Shown here in pieces: positions 1 to 9,332 of a stretch of DNA of 64,000 bases. The stretch spans positions 1,116,001-1,180,000 of the forward strand of contig NZ_SDPQ02000002.1 of assembly GCF_004134905.2 (NCBI RefSeq), given 5' to 3'. Every line of letters begins with the position of its first letter. The stretch's first letter is position 1. This DNA is from Aeromicrobium ginsengisoli (GTDB taxonomy: Bacteria; Actinomycetota; Actinomycetes; Propionibacteriales; Nocardioidaceae). The translations under genes were made by a program, and so were the position numbers. Below the pieces are notes generated by a model. It was not told where the DNA came from and did not search any database. It was given only the letters and a program-made list of their open reading frames with translations.

Positions 1-1
1 C

Positions 2-847
2 GAGCCGCTGGCGATCGGCCTGCCCGGAGACCGCGAGGTCGACGCCAAGCGCCTCGAGGCGGTTGTCTCGCCGGCCGAGGTCGAGCCGTTCGAGGACAAG
101 GACTTCGCCGCCAACCCCGCGCTGGTCAAGGGCTACATCGGACCTGCTGCGCTGGGCACCGAGAGCGCGTCCGGCATCCGCTATCTCGTCGACCCCCGTG
201 TCGTCGAGGGCACCCGCTGGGTCACCGGCGCCAACGTCGAGGGCTCGCACGTCATCGACCTCGTGGCCGGCCGCGACTTCACCGCCGACGGCACGATCGA
301 GGCCGCGGAGGTCCGCCCCGGCGACCCGGCTCCTGACGGTTCGGGCCCCCTCGAGCTGGCCCGCGGCATCGAGATGGGCCACATCTTCCAGCTCGGCCGC
401 CTCTACGCCGACGCGCTCGACCTCAAGGTGCTCGACGAGAACGGCAAGCTCGTCACGGTGACGATGGGTTCGTACGGCGTCGGGGTGTCCCGCGCAGTCG
501 CAGCGGTCGCGGAGTACGCCCACGACGACCTCGGCCTCATCTGGCCCAAGGAGCTCTCGCCGTATGACGTGCACCTGATCGTGGCCGGCAAGGACGAGGC
601 CGTGGTGGCTGGCGCGGAGCAGGTCTACCAGGACCTGATCGGCGAGGGCATCGACGTGCTCTACGACGACCGCCTCGGCAAGGTCTCGCCGGGCGTGAAG
701 TTCAAGGACGCCGAGCTGATCGGCGTGCCCACGATCGTCGTGGTCGGCAAGGGCTTCGTCGACGGCGTCGTCGAGGTCAAGGACCGGGCGACCGGGGAAC
801 GTACCGACGTCCCGCTCGCCGACCTCATCGCCCACCTCCGCGGCTAG
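2..847 (+). CDS. proS: Prolyl-tRNA synthetase, C-terminal part (5' end outside window)
   Basis: Charges tRNA-Pro with proline in the cytoplasm. The reading frame is open from the window edge, so only about 281 residues of an enzyme that is normally 570-590 long are present. The first third looks like the end of the inserted YbaK-like editing domain. It is followed by class II motif 3 (GVGVSR, about residue 160 of this fragment) and a C-terminal anticodon-binding domain ([11 protein letters not shown] onward). The motif 3 arginine and the glycine-rich surroundings are intact. The family assignment is firm; nothing can be said about the start or upstream control. It ends just before a long inverted repeat. 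Confidence 0.95.
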   Translation, partial: EPLAIGLPGDREVDAKRLEAVVSPAEVEPFEDKDFAANPALVKGYIGPAALGTESASGIRYLVDPRVVEGTRWVTGANVEGSHVIDLVAGRDFTADGTIEAAEVRPGDPAPDGSGPLELARGIEMGHIFQLGRLYADALDLKVLDENGKLVTVTMGSYGVGVSRAVAAVAEYAHDDLGLIWPKELSPYDVHLIVAGKDEAVVAGAEQVYQDLIGEGIDVLYDDRLGKVSPGVKFKDAELIGVPTIVVVGKGFVDGVVEVKDRATGERTDVPLADLIAHLRG

Positions 848-851
848 GTCA

Positions 852-916
852 CCGAGATTTGGATCGAGCTGCACCACGAAGTGACCTGGCGTGGTGCACC
901 AGCATCCACATCTCGG
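852..916. repeat. Long imperfect inverted repeat between proS and a converging gene
   Basis: Arms 852-878 and 890-916 are 27 nt each and pair at about 22 positions around an 11-nt loop. The outer CCGAGAT/ATCTCGG and inner TGCACCACG/CGTGGTGCA blocks are exact. It sits between the stop of proS and the stop of the converging ferritin-like gene, so it could act as a bidirectional terminator, though no T-run follows. It also looks like a copy of an interspersed palindromic repeat; I see no second copy in this window. Confidence 0.7.
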
Positions 917-919
917 CGG

Positions 920-1321
920 CTAGGGGAGGCCGGGGAACGCGTCGGGGCGGCCGCCCCACGTGAGCTCGGCGAGCGCCGCACGGCGCAGCCCCCTCGTCGC
1001 ATACGTCCGTAGGTCGCCGGTGCTGTCACCGGCGAGCCTCAGGCAAACCGCAGCGATGTCGCGCTCGAGCTGCCGGGCGGCGGCGAGCGCCCTGGCCTTG
1101 TTGCGCACCCGCACCACGTCGTACGACAGCGCGGGCGGCACCGGCTCGACCCTGAGCTGGTGCAGGCGCGCCAGCAGGCCGTCCCGCACGGTGCCGTGAT
1201 CGTCGTAAGACGTGCGGGCCCGCTCGGCCAGCGCGCCGAACCGGGCGCCGATGACGGGGTAGAGCCACACGGCCTCGTGCTCGAGCGCGAGCCAGTCCTG
1301 CAGGGTCTCGGTCGACGTCAT
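920..1321 (-). CDS. Ferritin-like (DUF4439) domain protein
   Basis: A 133-residue all-helical protein resembling the DUF4439 ferritin-like family of actinobacteria. An N-terminal LALEHEAVWLYPVIGAR helix and a later ELTWGG end are typical. Family members have a four-helix-bundle look, but metal binding and function are not established. The gene overlaps its upstream partner by 4 nt (ATGA at 1318-1321), so the two are translationally coupled. The pair lies divergently from rimP, a placement I recall in other actinobacteria. The ATG start at 1321 is fixed by that overlap. No signal peptide is visible. Confidence 0.75.
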   Translation of the reverse strand: MTSTETLQDWLALEHEAVWLYPVIGARFGALAERARTSYDDHGTVRDGLLARLHQLRVEPVPPALSYDVVRVRNKARALAAARQLERDIAAVCLRLAGDSTGDLRTYATRGLRRAALAELTWGGRPDAFPGLP

Positions 1322-1806
1322 CGCAGCTCACCGACCCCGCGTGCGCACTGGGCCAGGCCTGCGGACATCGACGCCAGGACGCGGGCGAGCGCGGGGGAGG
1401 CCGCCTTGACCGAGTCGGCCGCTCGGGCCTTCGACGCTGCCGAGTAGGCGGCGACCAACGCATCGACGGCCTTGGCGCGGTTCGCCGGCGGCGCCGCGAT
1501 GTCCGGGACGACCGCTGGGACGCCGACGGCCTTGGCATGCGCGGTGCTGATCGCGACGAACGGGCTGAGCCCGAGCTTGGCGTGCTTGACCGCTAATGCC
1601 TCCACCTGCGCGAGCAGCGTGTTCTGGTCGGCGGCGACCCGGGCGATGAGTCGATCGTCGGCGGGATCGGGCTCCTTGTGCGGCTCGATGCCCACGTTGC
1701 GGGCGAGGTCGTCGAGGCGATGGCCCAGGGCCGCACCGCCGAGACCGGCCGCGACTACCACGGTGGCTGCGCCGGTTGCCAGGAGCGCGCGTCGGCTGAT
1801 CACCAC
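1318..1806 (-). CDS. Tat-signal secreted protein of unknown function
   Basis: About 162 residues. The N-terminus carries a twin-arginine signal (ISRRALLATGAA followed by a hydrophobic stretch), so the folded protein is probably exported. The mature part is helical and Ala-rich with no recognised catalytic motif. It is coupled by a 4-nt overlap to the DUF4439 gene downstream, suggesting that the exported protein and the ferritin-like protein work together. Two adjacent GTG codons (1806 and 1803) can start it. A TAGCCT -10 element ends 6 nt before the second, which favours a leaderless start at 1803; the longer start is given here. Function not known. Confidence 0.7.
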   Translation of the reverse strand: MVISRRALLATGAATVVVAAGLGGAALGHRLDDLARNVGIEPHKEPDPADDRLIARVAADQNTLLAQVEALAVKHAKLGLSPFVAISTAHAKAVGVPAVVPDIAAPPANRAKAVDALVAAYSAASKARAADSVKAASPALARVLASMSAGLAQCARGVGELR

Positions 1807-1809
1807 GGC

Positions 1810-1815
1810 AGGCTA
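1810..1815 (-). promoter_or_regulatory. -10 element (TAGCCT) for the Tat-signal gene
   Basis: On the minus strand TAGCCT is followed by 6 nt and then GTG at 1803. A transcript starting about 7 nt downstream would begin at the start codon, that is, leaderless. No convincing -35 hexamer is seen. Confidence 0.5.
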
Positions 1816-1829
1816 GCCGACTCGTCGCG

Positions 1830-1859
1830 TTCACCGGAGGGCCGCTGGTTGGGTAGGGT
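1830..1859 (+). promoter_or_regulatory. Likely promoter of the rimP-nusA-infB operon
   Basis: TTCACC (1830-1835) and TAGGGT (1854-1859) are spaced 18 bp. Transcription would begin near 1866, about 58 nt before the rimP ATG, which has its own Shine-Dalgarno GGAGG. It lies back to back with the Tat-gene promoter. Confidence 0.5.
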
Positions 1860-1923
1860 GGACCCGACACTGATGCCGGTGCCGACGACAGCCGAATCAC
1901 AAGTGAACACTGGAGGACGAGCC

Positions 1924-2376
1924 ATGGACGAACGACTCGCGTCTCTCGTGGATGACTGTGTGTCGGCGCTCGGGTTCGACCTCGAGGCGATCGAGCTCAC
2001 TCCGGCCGGCAACAAGCGGGTCCTGCGCATCGCGCTCGACCGCGACGGCGGAGTCGGCATCGACCACATCACCGACGCCACCCGGGCGCTCTCCGAGGAG
2101 CTCGACGCCTCCGACGTGATGGGCTCGCAGCCCTACACCCTCGAGGTCACCTCGCGCGGCGTCGACCGCCCCCTCACCGAGCCCCGCCACTGGCGGCGCA
2201 ACGCCGGCCGGCTCGTGCGCCTGCGGCTCGCCGACGACTCGTCGATCGACGGCCGCATCGGCGAGAGCGATGAGGCGGGCGTCGTCATCGAGGGCCGCAC
2301 CACGAGCCAACGGCTCACCTACGACCAGATCAACACCGCGCTCGTGCAAACCGAGCTGAACAGGAAGGACGCCTGA
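1924..2376 (+). CDS. rimP: Ribosome maturation factor RimP
   Basis: A 150-residue cytoplasmic factor needed for assembly of the 30S subunit. The N-terminal alpha/beta domain includes [21 protein letters not shown] and the [13 protein letters not shown] segment typical of the family. The C-terminal SH3-like domain follows at about residue 90 (GRLVRLRL...). The open frame extends upstream, but ATG 1924 with GGAGGACG about 7 nt ahead gives the family's usual length. Its TGA shares one base with the nusA ATG, so translation is coupled. It heads the transcription/translation operon that runs to truB. Confidence 0.95.
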   Translation: MDERLASLVDDCVSALGFDLEAIELTPAGNKRVLRIALDRDGGVGIDHITDATRALSEELDASDVMGSQPYTLEVTSRGVDRPLTEPRHWRRNAGRLVRLRLADDSSIDGRIGESDEAGVVIEGRTTSQRLTYDQINTALVQTELNRKDA

Positions 2377-3431
2377 TGGACATCGACATGGCCGCATTGC
2401 GCGCCCTCGAGCACGAGAAGGACATCTCTTTCGACATCGTCGTCGAGGCGATCGAGACCGCACTGCTCTCCGCCTACCACAAGACCGGAGGCTCCCACCC
2501 GCACGCGCGGGTCGAGCTCGACCGCAAGAGCGGACACGTGACCGTGTGGGCCAAGGAGCGCCTCGAGACCGAGCCGCCGCCGGAGCCCGCCGAGGGTGAC
2601 GAGGCGCAGGAGGTCTCGGAGGAAGCCGAGCAACGCCCGGCGCCCCAGTTCACCGAGGAGTTCGACGACACCCCCGACGATTTCGGCCGGTTCGCCGCGA
2701 CGATCGCCCGCCAGCTCATCATGCAGCGCATCCGCGACGCCGAGGACGAGTCCAAGTACGGCGAGTTCGCCGGCAAGGTCGGCGACATCGTCTCCGGCGT
2801 GATCCAGCAGAGCCGCCCCGGCGACGTCGCGCTCGACCTCGGTCGCATCGAGGCGATCCTGGTGGCCTCCGAGCGGGTGCCCGAGGAGAAGTACGCCCAC
2901 GGTGAGCGCCTCAAGGCGTACGTCTACGAGGTCGAGAAGGGCCTGCGCGGCCCGCGGGTCAAGGTCTCGCGCACGCACCCCAACCTGGTCAAGCTGCTGT
3001 TCGCCCTCGAGGCGCCGGAGATCGCCGACGGCTCGGTCGAGATCGTGGCGATCGCCCGCGAGGCGGGTCACCGCAGCAAGATCGCGGTGCGGGCCAACGT
3101 GCCCGGCGTCAACGCCAAGGGCGCGTGCATCGGTCCCATGGGCCAGCGCGTCCGCAACGTGATGCACGAGCTGCACGGCGAGAAGATCGACATCGTCGAC
3201 TACAGCGACGATCCTGCGGAGTTCATCGCGCACGCCCTGTCGCCGTCGCAGGTCAAGGGCGTGACGCTGGTCGACGAGGCCACTCGCTCGGCGCGCGTCG
3301 TCGTGCCCGACTTCCAGCTGTCGCTCGCGATCGGCAAGGAGGGCCAGAATGCCCGCCTCGCCGCCAAGCTCACGGGCTGGCGCATCGACATCCGCTCGGA
3401 CACCGAGGCGCCCCGCACCGAAGGCGCTTGA
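2376..3431 (+). CDS. nusA: Transcription termination/antitermination factor NusA
   Basis: Binds RNA polymerase and nascent RNA to control pausing, termination and antitermination. At 351 residues it is the short actinobacterial form. It has an N-terminal polymerase-binding domain (1 to about 130), an S1 domain starting near [12 protein letters not shown] (about 132), then two KH domains. The first KH domain includes [15 protein letters not shown]; the second includes [20 protein letters not shown]. An acidic insertion around residues 65-95 ([13 protein letters not shown]) is less usual. No C-terminal acidic repeats are present. It begins on the last base of rimP and is followed 4 nt later by ylxR. 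Confidence 0.97.
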   Translation: MDIDMAALRALEHEKDISFDIVVEAIETALLSAYHKTGGSHPHARVELDRKSGHVTVWAKERLETEPPPEPAEGDEAQEVSEEAEQRPAPQFTEEFDDTPDDFGRFAATIARQLIMQRIRDAEDESKYGEFAGKVGDIVSGVIQQSRPGDVALDLGRIEAILVASERVPEEKYAHGERLKAYVYEVEKGLRGPRVKVSRTHPNLVKLLFALEAPEIADGSVEIVAIAREAGHRSKIAVRANVPGVNAKGACIGPMGQRVRNVMHELHGEKIDIVDYSDDPAEFIAHALSPSQVKGVTLVDEATRSARVVVPDFQLSLAIGKEGQNARLAAKLTGWRIDIRSDTEAPRTEGA

Positions 3432-3435
3432 CTCA

Positions 3436-3741
3436 ATGGCGCGACCGCTTCGCGAAACGGGTAGACTGGTCGAGGTCGTCCGGACATGCATCGGTTGCAG
3501 GCAGCGTGCGGACAAGACCACTCTGGTGCGAGTCGTCGCAGTTCGGGAGCCCACGACCACGGTCGTGACACCTGATCCGCACGGCACGCTGCCGGGGCGA
3601 GGGGCGCATCTGCACCCCACGACCCGGTGCCTGGAGCTCGCGACTCGCCGCAAGGCGTTCGGTCGGGCCCTTCGAGTCGAAGGGCCGCTCGACCTGAGCG
3701 CCGTGGCGGCTCTGGTCGAGGATTCGGGGCCAACAGCTTGA
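3436..3741 (+). CDS. ylxR: YlxR-family RNA-binding protein
   Basis: A small basic protein of 101 residues from the given ATG. It has the family signature [19 protein letters not shown] near the N-terminus and a [22 protein letters not shown] block, which matches the YlxR/DUF448 fold. The gene lies in its standard place between nusA and infB. Family members bind nucleic acid, and some have been linked to transcription control or RNase P, but the role is unsettled. An in-frame ATG exists further upstream inside nusA; the start at 3436 just after the nusA stop is preferred. It has no strong Shine-Dalgarno, so coupling to nusA is likely. Confidence 0.88.
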   Translation: MARPLRETGRLVEVVRTCIGCRQRADKTTLVRVVAVREPTTTVVTPDPHGTLPGRGAHLHPTTRCLELATRRKAFGRALRVEGPLDLSAVAALVEDSGPTA

Positions 3742-3811
3742 CCACCAGGAGCGTCCACGCGATGGGCGCTTCACGACACGAAATCGGAGCACTTCGCTCA
3801 TGAAGACCAAG

Positions 3812-3850
3812 TGAGTACTGCGCGATGAGTACTGCGCAATGAGCACGTTC
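3812..3850. repeat. 14-bp tandem repeat in the ylxR-infB gap
   Basis: The unit TGAGTACTGCGC(G/A)A occurs twice in full (3812-3825 and 3826-3839), and a decayed third copy begins TGAGCAC at 3840. It lies in the infB leader upstream of a hairpin that covers the ribosome-binding site. Each copy contains AGTACT, a short palindrome. Function unknown. Confidence 0.65.
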
Positions 3851-3869
3851 GTCAACTAGTGGTCTGATC

Positions 3870-3899
3870 CTCCTTCGGGGTCGGACCCCCCTGAAGGAG
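3870..3899 (+). promoter_or_regulatory. Hairpin that sequesters the infB Shine-Dalgarno
   Basis: CTCCTTC (3870-3876) pairs with GAAGGAG (3893-3899). Inside it GGGG (3877-3880) pairs with CCCC (3886-3889) around TCGGA, with a small CCT bulge. The GGAG that should bind 16S rRNA lies in the outer stem, 4 nt before the GTG start of infB. This suggests control of IF-2 translation at the level of initiation, possibly by temperature or by a ribosome-associated factor. The pairing is read directly; the regulatory role is inferred. Confidence 0.6.
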
Positions 3900-3903
3900 A
3901 AGA

Positions 3904-6669
3904 GTGGCTGTAAGAGTCCACGAGCTCGCACGCGAGTTCGGTGTCGAGAGCAAGGTCGTCCTGTCCACCCTGAAAGACATGGGTGAGTACGTGAAGTCGG
4001 CCTCCTCGACCGTAGAAGCCCCCGTCGTCCGGCGCCTCAACGAGGAGCACGGCGACGCCCTGCGCGCGCAGGGCGCCAAGAAGTCAGGCGGCAAGGCCGC
4101 CGCCAAGAAGGCAGCACCGGCACCCGCCGCCGAGCCCGAGGCCGCACCGGCCCCGGTCGAGGCTGCTGCCCCCGCTGCCCCTGCCCCGACGCGTACGCCC
4201 GGCCCCACGCCCGGACCTCGGGTCGCCCCGACGCCCGAGCCTGAGCCCGAGCCGACTCCGGTCGCGGAGGCCCCGGCCCCCGCAGCCGAGCCCGAGGCGC
4301 CTGCTGCGGCTGCCTCGGCTCCGGCCGCGCCCGGACCCCGTCCGGGTCCCAAGGCACCCGGTGCCCGTCCCGGCAACAACCCGTTCTCGTCGACGCAGGG
4401 CATGCAGGCCCCGCGTCCGCCGGCCGCACGTGCCGGCGGCCCGACGCCGGGTGGCGCACCCGGCATGCCGCGCCCCAACCCGGCCATGATGCCGCGCCAG
4501 TCCGGCCTCGCCGGCCCCTCGACCGGTCGCGGTGCGCCCGGTCGTGGCGGCCCCGGCGGAGCCCCCGGCCGCGGTGGACCCGGTGGTGCACCGGGTCGTG
4601 GCGCTCCCGGCGGAGGCGGCGGCGGATACGCCGGTCGTCCCGGTGGTGGCGGCGCTCCCGGTCGCGGTGCTCCCGGCGGTGGAGGCGGCTTCAGCGGTCC
4701 TCCGCGCACGGGTGGCCCCGGTGGCCGCAACACGCGTGGTGGCACGCAAGGCGCGTTCGGTCGCGCCGGCGGCCCCGTACGTCGTGGACGCAAGAGCAAG
4801 CGCGCGAAGCGCCAGGAATTCGACCAGATGCAGGCGCCCGCCATCGGCGGCGTCCGCGTCCGCAAGGGCAACGGCGAGACCGTACGCCTGACGCGCGGTT
4901 CTTCGCTGGCGGACTTCGCCGACAAGATCGGCGGCGACTCCGCATCGCTCGTCGAGGTGCTGTTCCACCTCGGTGAGGTCGTCACGGCGACACAGTCGGC
5001 CAACGACGAGACCCTGATGTTGCTGGGCGAAGAGCTCAACTACAACGTCGAGGTCATCTCGCCCGAGGACGAGGACCGCGAGCTGCTCGAGTCGTTCGAC
5101 ATCGAGTTCGGCGAGGACGAGGGCGACGAGGCCGACCTGGCCGCGCGACCCCCCGTCGTCACCGTCATGGGTCACGTCGACCACGGAAAGACCAAGCTCC
5201 TCGACGCGCTGCGCAGCAGCAACGTCGTCGACAAGGAGGCCGGTGGCATCACGCAGACCATCGGTGCCTACCAGGTCGCCACCGAGGTCGACGGCACCGA
5301 GCGTCGCATCACCCTGATCGACACACCGGGTCACGAGGCGTTCACCGCCATGCGTGCCCGTGGTGCCCAGGCGACCGACATCGCGATCCTCGTGGTCGCA
5401 GCCGACGACGGCGTCATGCCGCAGACGGTCGAGGCGCTCAACCACGCCAAGGCCGCCGGTGTCCCGATCGTCGTCGCGGTCAACAAGGTCGACAAGCCCG
5501 ACGCCGACCCGACCAAGGCACGTGGCCAGCTCACCGAGTACGGACTCGTGCCCGAGGAGTACGGCGGCGACACGATGTTCGTCGACGTCTCGGCCAAGGC
5601 CGGCACGGGTCTTGACGACCTGCTCGAGGCCGTCATCCTCACGGCTGACGCCTCGCTCGACCTGCGCGCCAACCCCAACCAGAACGCCGAGGGTCTCGTC
5701 ATCGAGGCACACCTCGACCGCGGTCGGGGACCTGTCGCCACCGTGCTGGTCCACCGCGGAACGCTCAAGGTCGGTGACTCGATCGTCGCCGGTCCGGCGT
5801 TCGGACGTGTCCGCGCCATGCTCGACGAGCACGGCGAGAACATCGAAGAGGCCACTCCGTCGCGTCCGGCACTCGTGCTGGGTCTGACGGCGGTGCCTGG
5901 CGCCGGCGACAACTTCATGGTCGTCGCGGACGATCGTCTGGCTCGCCAGATCGCCGAGAAGCGCGAGGCGCGCGAGCGCAACGCCCTCCTGGCGCAGCGC
6001 ACCGGCCGTCGTACGCTCGAGGACTTCATGTCCTCGATGGAGAAGGGCGAGACCGACGAGCTGCTCCTCATCCTCAAGGGTGACGGTTCCGGTTCGGTCG
6101 AGGCGCTCGAGGACGCACTGGCTCAGATCGACGTCGGCGAGGAGGTCGCACTCCGGGTCATCGACCGCGGTGTCGGTGCGATCACCGAGACCAACGTCAT
6201 GCTGGCCGCCGCGTCCAACGCCGTCATCATCGGCTTCAACGTCCGCCCGCAGGGCAAGGCGACGGAGCTGGCCGACCGCGAAGGTGTCGAGATCAAGTAC
6301 TACTCGGTCATCTACAACGCGATCGAGGAGATCGAGGCATCGCTCAAGGGCCTGCTCAAGCCGGAGTTCGAGGAGGCGCAGCTCGGTACCGCCGAGATTC
6401 GCGACATCTTCCGCTCCAGCAAGATCGGCAACATCGCCGGTTGCATGGTCACGAGCGGCGTGATCCGGCGCAACGCGAAGGCACGTCTGCTTCGCGACGG
6501 CTCCGTGGTCGCGGACAACCTCGACTTCTCCAGCCTGCGCCGCGAGAAGGACGATGTGTCCGAGGTCCGCGAAGGCTTCGAGTGCGGTCTCGTGCTCAAG
6601 GGCTTCAACGACATCAAGGTCGGCGACATCGTCGAGACGTTCGAGCTGCGCGAGAAGGTTCGCGCGTAA
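3904..6669 (+). CDS. infB: Translation initiation factor IF-2
   Basis: A GTPase of 921 residues that brings initiator tRNA to the 30S subunit and promotes subunit joining. An N-terminal IF2_N domain covers residues 1-55. A long low-complexity linker rich in Ala/Pro and then Gly/Arg/Pro runs from about 60 to 300. A second IF2_N-like segment follows at 315-395. The G domain has GHVDHGKT (about 422), DTPGHEAF (about 474) and NKVDK (about 527). Domains II-IV follow, with the C2 fMet-tRNA-binding module at the end. The start is GTG 3904; its Shine-Dalgarno is folded into a hairpin. The linker is long, as in other high-GC actinobacteria. Confidence 0.98.
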   Translation: MAVRVHELAREFGVESKVVLSTLKDMGEYVKSASSTVEAPVVRRLNEEHGDALRAQGAKKSGGKAAAKKAAPAPAAEPEAAPAPVEAAAPAAPAPTRTPGPTPGPRVAPTPEPEPEPTPVAEAPAPAAEPEAPAAAASAPAAPGPRPGPKAPGARPGNNPFSSTQGMQAPRPPAARAGGPTPGGAPGMPRPNPAMMPRQSGLAGPSTGRGAPGRGGPGGAPGRGGPGGAPGRGAPGGGGGGYAGRPGGGGAPGRGAPGGGGGFSGPPRTGGPGGRNTRGGTQGAFGRAGGPVRRGRKSKRAKRQEFDQMQAPAIGGVRVRKGNGETVRLTRGSSLADFADKIGGDSASLVEVLFHLGEVVTATQSANDETLMLLGEELNYNVEVISPEDEDRELLESFDIEFGEDEGDEADLAARPPVVTVMGHVDHGKTKLLDALRSSNVVDKEAGGITQTIGAYQVATEVDGTERRITLIDTPGHEAFTAMRARGAQATDIAILVVAADDGVMPQTVEALNHAKAAGVPIVVAVNKVDKPDADPTKARGQLTEYGLVPEEYGGDTMFVDVSAKAGTGLDDLLEAVILTADASLDLRANPNQNAEGLVIEAHLDRGRGPVATVLVHRGTLKVGDSIVAGPAFGRVRAMLDEHGENIEEATPSRPALVLGLTAVPGAGDNFMVVADDRLARQIAEKREARERNALLAQRTGRRTLEDFMSSMEKGETDELLLILKGDGSGSVEALEDALAQIDVGEEVALRVIDRGVGAITETNVMLAAASNAVIIGFNVRPQGKATELADREGVEIKYYSVIYNAIEEIEASLKGLLKPEFEEAQLGTAEIRDIFRSSKIGNIAGCMVTSGVIRRNAKARLLRDGSVVADNLDFSSLRREKDDVSEVREGFECGLVLKGFNDIKVGDIVETFELREKVRA

Positions 6670-6684
6670 GCGACACCCCCGTCG

Positions 6685-6721
6685 GACGCCTCCCCCCACG
6701 TTCTCGCGTGGGGGAGGCGTC
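6685..6721 (+). terminator. Strong GC-rich hairpin between infB and rbfA
   Basis: GACGCCTCCCCCCACG (6685-6700) pairs with CGTGGGGGAGGCGTC (6707-6721), one C bulged, around TTCTCG. No T-run follows and the rbfA Shine-Dalgarno begins about 10 nt later. Partial termination or an mRNA-processing/stability stem that lowers rbfA-truB expression relative to infB is more likely than full termination. Confidence 0.6.
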
Positions 6722-6742
6722 CCACTCAGTTTGGAGAGAATC

Positions 6743-7183
6743 ATGGCTGGACCTCGGATCCACAAGGTCGCGGACCGGATCAAGGTCGTCGTGGCGCAGA
6801 TGCTCGAGCGCCGGATCAAGGATCCGCGCCTCGGCTTCGTGACGATCACCGACGTACGCATGACCGGTGACGGTCAGCAGGCGTCGGTGTTCTACACCGT
6901 GATGGGCGACGAGACGGCTCGCGCCGAGACCGCAGCGGCGCTGCGCAGCGCGACGGGCCTGATCCGCTCCGAGGTCGGCAAGCAGCTCGGCACCCGCATC
7001 ACGCCGTCGATCGAGTTCTTCCTCGACGCCGTCCCCGAGACGGCCAAGGAGATCGAGGACCTGCTGGCCAAGGTCAAGGAGTCCGACGAGCAGGTCGCGT
7101 CCCGCTCGGCGGGTGCGCAGTACGCCGGCGACCCCGATCCGTACAAGAAGAAGGACGAGGACGACGCGGAGCTCGATGACTGA
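6743..7183 (+). CDS. rbfA: Ribosome-binding factor A
   Basis: Assists late 30S maturation by binding near the 16S rRNA central pseudoknot. It has 146 residues, usual for actinobacteria. The KH-like fold is recognisable from [35 protein letters not shown] and the [19 protein letters not shown] segment. A charged tail (about 120-146, ending DEDDAELDD) follows the core. ATG 6743 is preceded by TTGGAGAG. The frame is open further upstream inside infB, but that would add residues foreign to the family. The 3' end overlaps truB by 8 nt. Confidence 0.95.
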   Translation: MAGPRIHKVADRIKVVVAQMLERRIKDPRLGFVTITDVRMTGDGQQASVFYTVMGDETARAETAAALRSATGLIRSEVGKQLGTRITPSIEFFLDAVPETAKEIEDLLAKVKESDEQVASRSAGAQYAGDPDPYKKKDEDDAELDD

Positions 7184-8054
7184 CCCCGTCAGTGGGCTCG
7201 TCGTCGTCGACAAGCCGGCCGGCTGGACGTCGCATGACGTCGTCGGCCGCATGCGCCGCATCGCCGGCACCAAGAAGGTCGGCCACTCCGGCACGCTCGA
7301 CCCCATGGCGACCGGCATCCTGGTGCTGGGCATCAACCGTGCCACCCGGCTGCTCGGTCATCTGACGCTCGCCGACAAGGAGTACGTCGCGACGATCCGG
7401 CTCGGCCAGGCCACCGTCACCGACGATGCCGAGGGCGAGATCACCTCGTCGACGCCGGCGTCCCACATCGACGAAGCCGCCGTACGCGCGGTGCTGCCGG
7501 CCTACACCGGCGACATCCAGCAGGTTCCGTCGTCGGTCTCGGCGATCAAGGTCGACGGTGTGCGCTCGTACGCCCGGGTGCGCGCCGGCGACGAGGTCGA
7601 GCTCAAGGCCCGACCGGTCACGGTCTCGGAGTTCGAGTTCGACGGGCTGCGCGTCGAGGGTGATGTGGTGGACGTCGATGTGCGGGTCGTCTGCACGAGT
7701 GGCACCTACATCCGTGCCCTGGCGCGCGACATCGGCACCGACCTCGGTGTCGGGGGTCACCTCACGATGCTGCGGCGCACGCGGGTCGGCGCGTTCGCGC
7801 TCGACCAGGCGCACACGCTCGAGGAGCTCGAGCAGGAGCTCGTCGTGGTCGGCCTCGACGACGTGGCCCGCGCGAGCTTCCCGTCGTACGACCTCGCGGA
7901 GCGCGAAGCGTCGGATGTACGCTTCGGCCGTCCGCTCACCGGCATCGATCTCGGCGCGCCCGGTGCGGTCGCGGTGTTCGCACCGTCGGGCGAGTTCCTC
8001 GCGCTCTACGAGCAGCGCGGCGGCGTCGCCAAGCCCGTCGCGGTCTTCGTCTGA
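7176..8054 (+). CDS. truB: tRNA pseudouridine(55) synthase TruB
   Basis: Converts uridine 55 in the T-loop of tRNAs to pseudouridine. It has 292 residues. The N-terminal [17 protein letters not shown] and [16 protein letters not shown] motifs contain the catalytic aspartate (GTLDP, about residue 41). A later segment with RALARDIG and [13 protein letters not shown] is also typical. ATG 7176 starts within the end of rbfA (8-nt overlap), so translation is probably coupled. It closes the rimP-truB operon. A C-terminal PUA-like portion is short, as is common in actinobacteria. Confidence 0.96.
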   Translation: MTDPVSGLVVVDKPAGWTSHDVVGRMRRIAGTKKVGHSGTLDPMATGILVLGINRATRLLGHLTLADKEYVATIRLGQATVTDDAEGEITSSTPASHIDEAAVRAVLPAYTGDIQQVPSSVSAIKVDGVRSYARVRAGDEVELKARPVTVSEFEFDGLRVEGDVVDVDVRVVCTSGTYIRALARDIGTDLGVGGHLTMLRRTRVGAFALDQAHTLEELEQELVVVGLDDVARASFPSYDLAEREASDVRFGRPLTGIDLGAPGAVAVFAPSGEFLALYEQRGGVAKPVAVFV

Positions 8055-8065
8055 CCGAGGATCGC

Positions 8066-8071
8066 TAGGGT
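8066..8071 (+). promoter_or_regulatory. -10 element (TAGGGT) for the phospholipase-D family gene
   Basis: TAGGGT ends 10 nt before the ATG at 8082, so the transcript would have a leader of only about 3-4 nt. The same bases would overlap an alternative GTG start at 8070, which argues against that start. Confidence 0.4.
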
Positions 8072-8081
8072 GAGGTTCACC

Positions 8082-9332
8082 ATGCGTATGCGTCGGCCGT
8101 CGACCCGCGGCATCCTCAAGCGGGCCCTGTTCACGATGCTGTCGGCGCAGTTCCTGATCGTCGTCGCGCTCATGGTGACGACCAAGGTGCGCAAGATGAT
8201 GCGTGGCAGCAGGGGCAACGACACATTCCCCGTGACCCCGCCTGCGCCCCTCGAGGTCGGGGCCGGCAACACCGCGACGGTCTACACCTACGGCTCCGAC
8301 CTGTTCGAGGACATGCTCGCGGCGATCGGCAACGCCCGCGACCGCATCCTGTTCGAGACCTACATCATCAAGGCCGACGAGATGGGCCGCCGGTTCAAGC
8401 AGGCGCTCATCGATGCGGCCGAGCGCGGCGTCGACGTCTACGTGATCTACGACGGCTTCGCCAACCTGGTCGTCACCCCGAGCTTCCTCACGTTCCCCGC
8501 CCCGATCCACGTCCTGCGCTATCCCGTGTTCGCGACCGGCTGGCGGTTCTTCAGCCCGCGGCAGATGGGCCGCGACCACCGCAAGGTGCTGGTCGTCGAC
8601 GACGAGGTCGGCTACGTCGGCGGCTACAACGTCGGCTCGTTGTACGCCTCGGAGTGGCGCGACACGCACCTCAAGATCGAGGGTCCCTCGGTCTGGGACC
8701 TCGACAACGCGTTCGTCGACTTCTGGAACCTGCGCCGCCGCAAGCGGGCCCGCATGCTCAAGGAGCGCGGCGACGCGAGCTGGGAGCCGCAGATCCGCGC
8801 GCACCGCAACGTGCCGCGTCAGCTCCTGTTCCCGATCCGCGGCATGTACATCGAGGCGATCGACCGGGCCCGCGACCACATCTACATCACCGCGGCCTAC
8901 TTCATCCCCGACCGGGACATCCTCGACGGACTGCTCGCCGCGGCGGCTCGTGGCGTACGCGTGCGGATCCTCGTCCCGGAGATCTCCAACCACGTGGTGG
9001 CCGACTGGCTCTCGCGGGGGTTCTACTCCCAGCTCCTCGATGGCGGTGTGGAGATCCTGCTCTACCAGGACTGGATGGTGCACGCCAAGACCGCGACGAT
9101 CGACGGCCGGTGGACGACGATCGGCACGGCCAACATCGACCGCCTGAGCCTGACCGGCAACTACGAGATCAACCTCGAGATCCTCGACGACGCGCTGGCG
9201 CAGCACCTGGAGACGGTGTTCGAGACCGATGCCTCAAACGCGCGGGTGCTGACCCGGACCGAGTGGTCCTCGCGGCCGCTCGTCGCCAAGGCGTGCGAGT
9301 GGATCCTCGCGCCGCTGCGGCCGCTGCTCTAG
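8082..9332 (+). CDS. Phospholipase D / cardiolipin synthase family protein
   Basis: A 416-residue protein of the HKD superfamily. One hydrophobic segment near residues 12-32 probably anchors it in the membrane. The first HKD motif is DHRKVLVVDD (about 165) and the second is VHAKTATIDG (about 332); both carry H-x-K and the trailing acidic residue. The layout matches cardiolipin synthase, which joins two phosphatidylglycerols or PG with CDP-DAG, but the substrate cannot be read from sequence. The gene follows truB by 27 nt with its own -10 element. Its stop overlaps the stop of the converging SDR gene (shared CTAG). Confidence 0.85.
   Translation: MRMRRPSTRGILKRALFTMLSAQFLIVVALMVTTKVRKMMRGSRGNDTFPVTPPAPLEVGAGNTATVYTYGSDLFEDMLAAIGNARDRILFETYIIKADEMGRRFKQALIDAAERGVDVYVIYDGFANLVVTPSFLTFPAPIHVLRYPVFATGWRFFSPRQMGRDHRKVLVVDDEVGYVGGYNVGSLYASEWRDTHLKIEGPSVWDLDNAFVDFWNLRRRKRARMLKERGDASWEPQIRAHRNVPRQLLFPIRGMYIEAIDRARDHIYITAAYFIPDRDILDGLLAAAARGVRVRILVPEISNHVVADWLSRGFYSQLLDGGVEILLYQDWMVHAKTATIDGRWTTIGTANIDRLSLTGNYEINLEILDDALAQHLETVFETDASNARVLTRTEWSSRPLVAKACEWILAPLRPLL

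Noticed and set aside
2319..3758. 479-codon open frame antisense to nusA and ylxR
   Set aside because: Shadow frame typical of high GC at third codon positions; nusA and ylxR are well supported.
4084..6861. Very long open frame antisense to infB
   Set aside because: It mirrors infB codons in a GC-rich genome and is low-complexity with no domain; infB is certain on the other strand.
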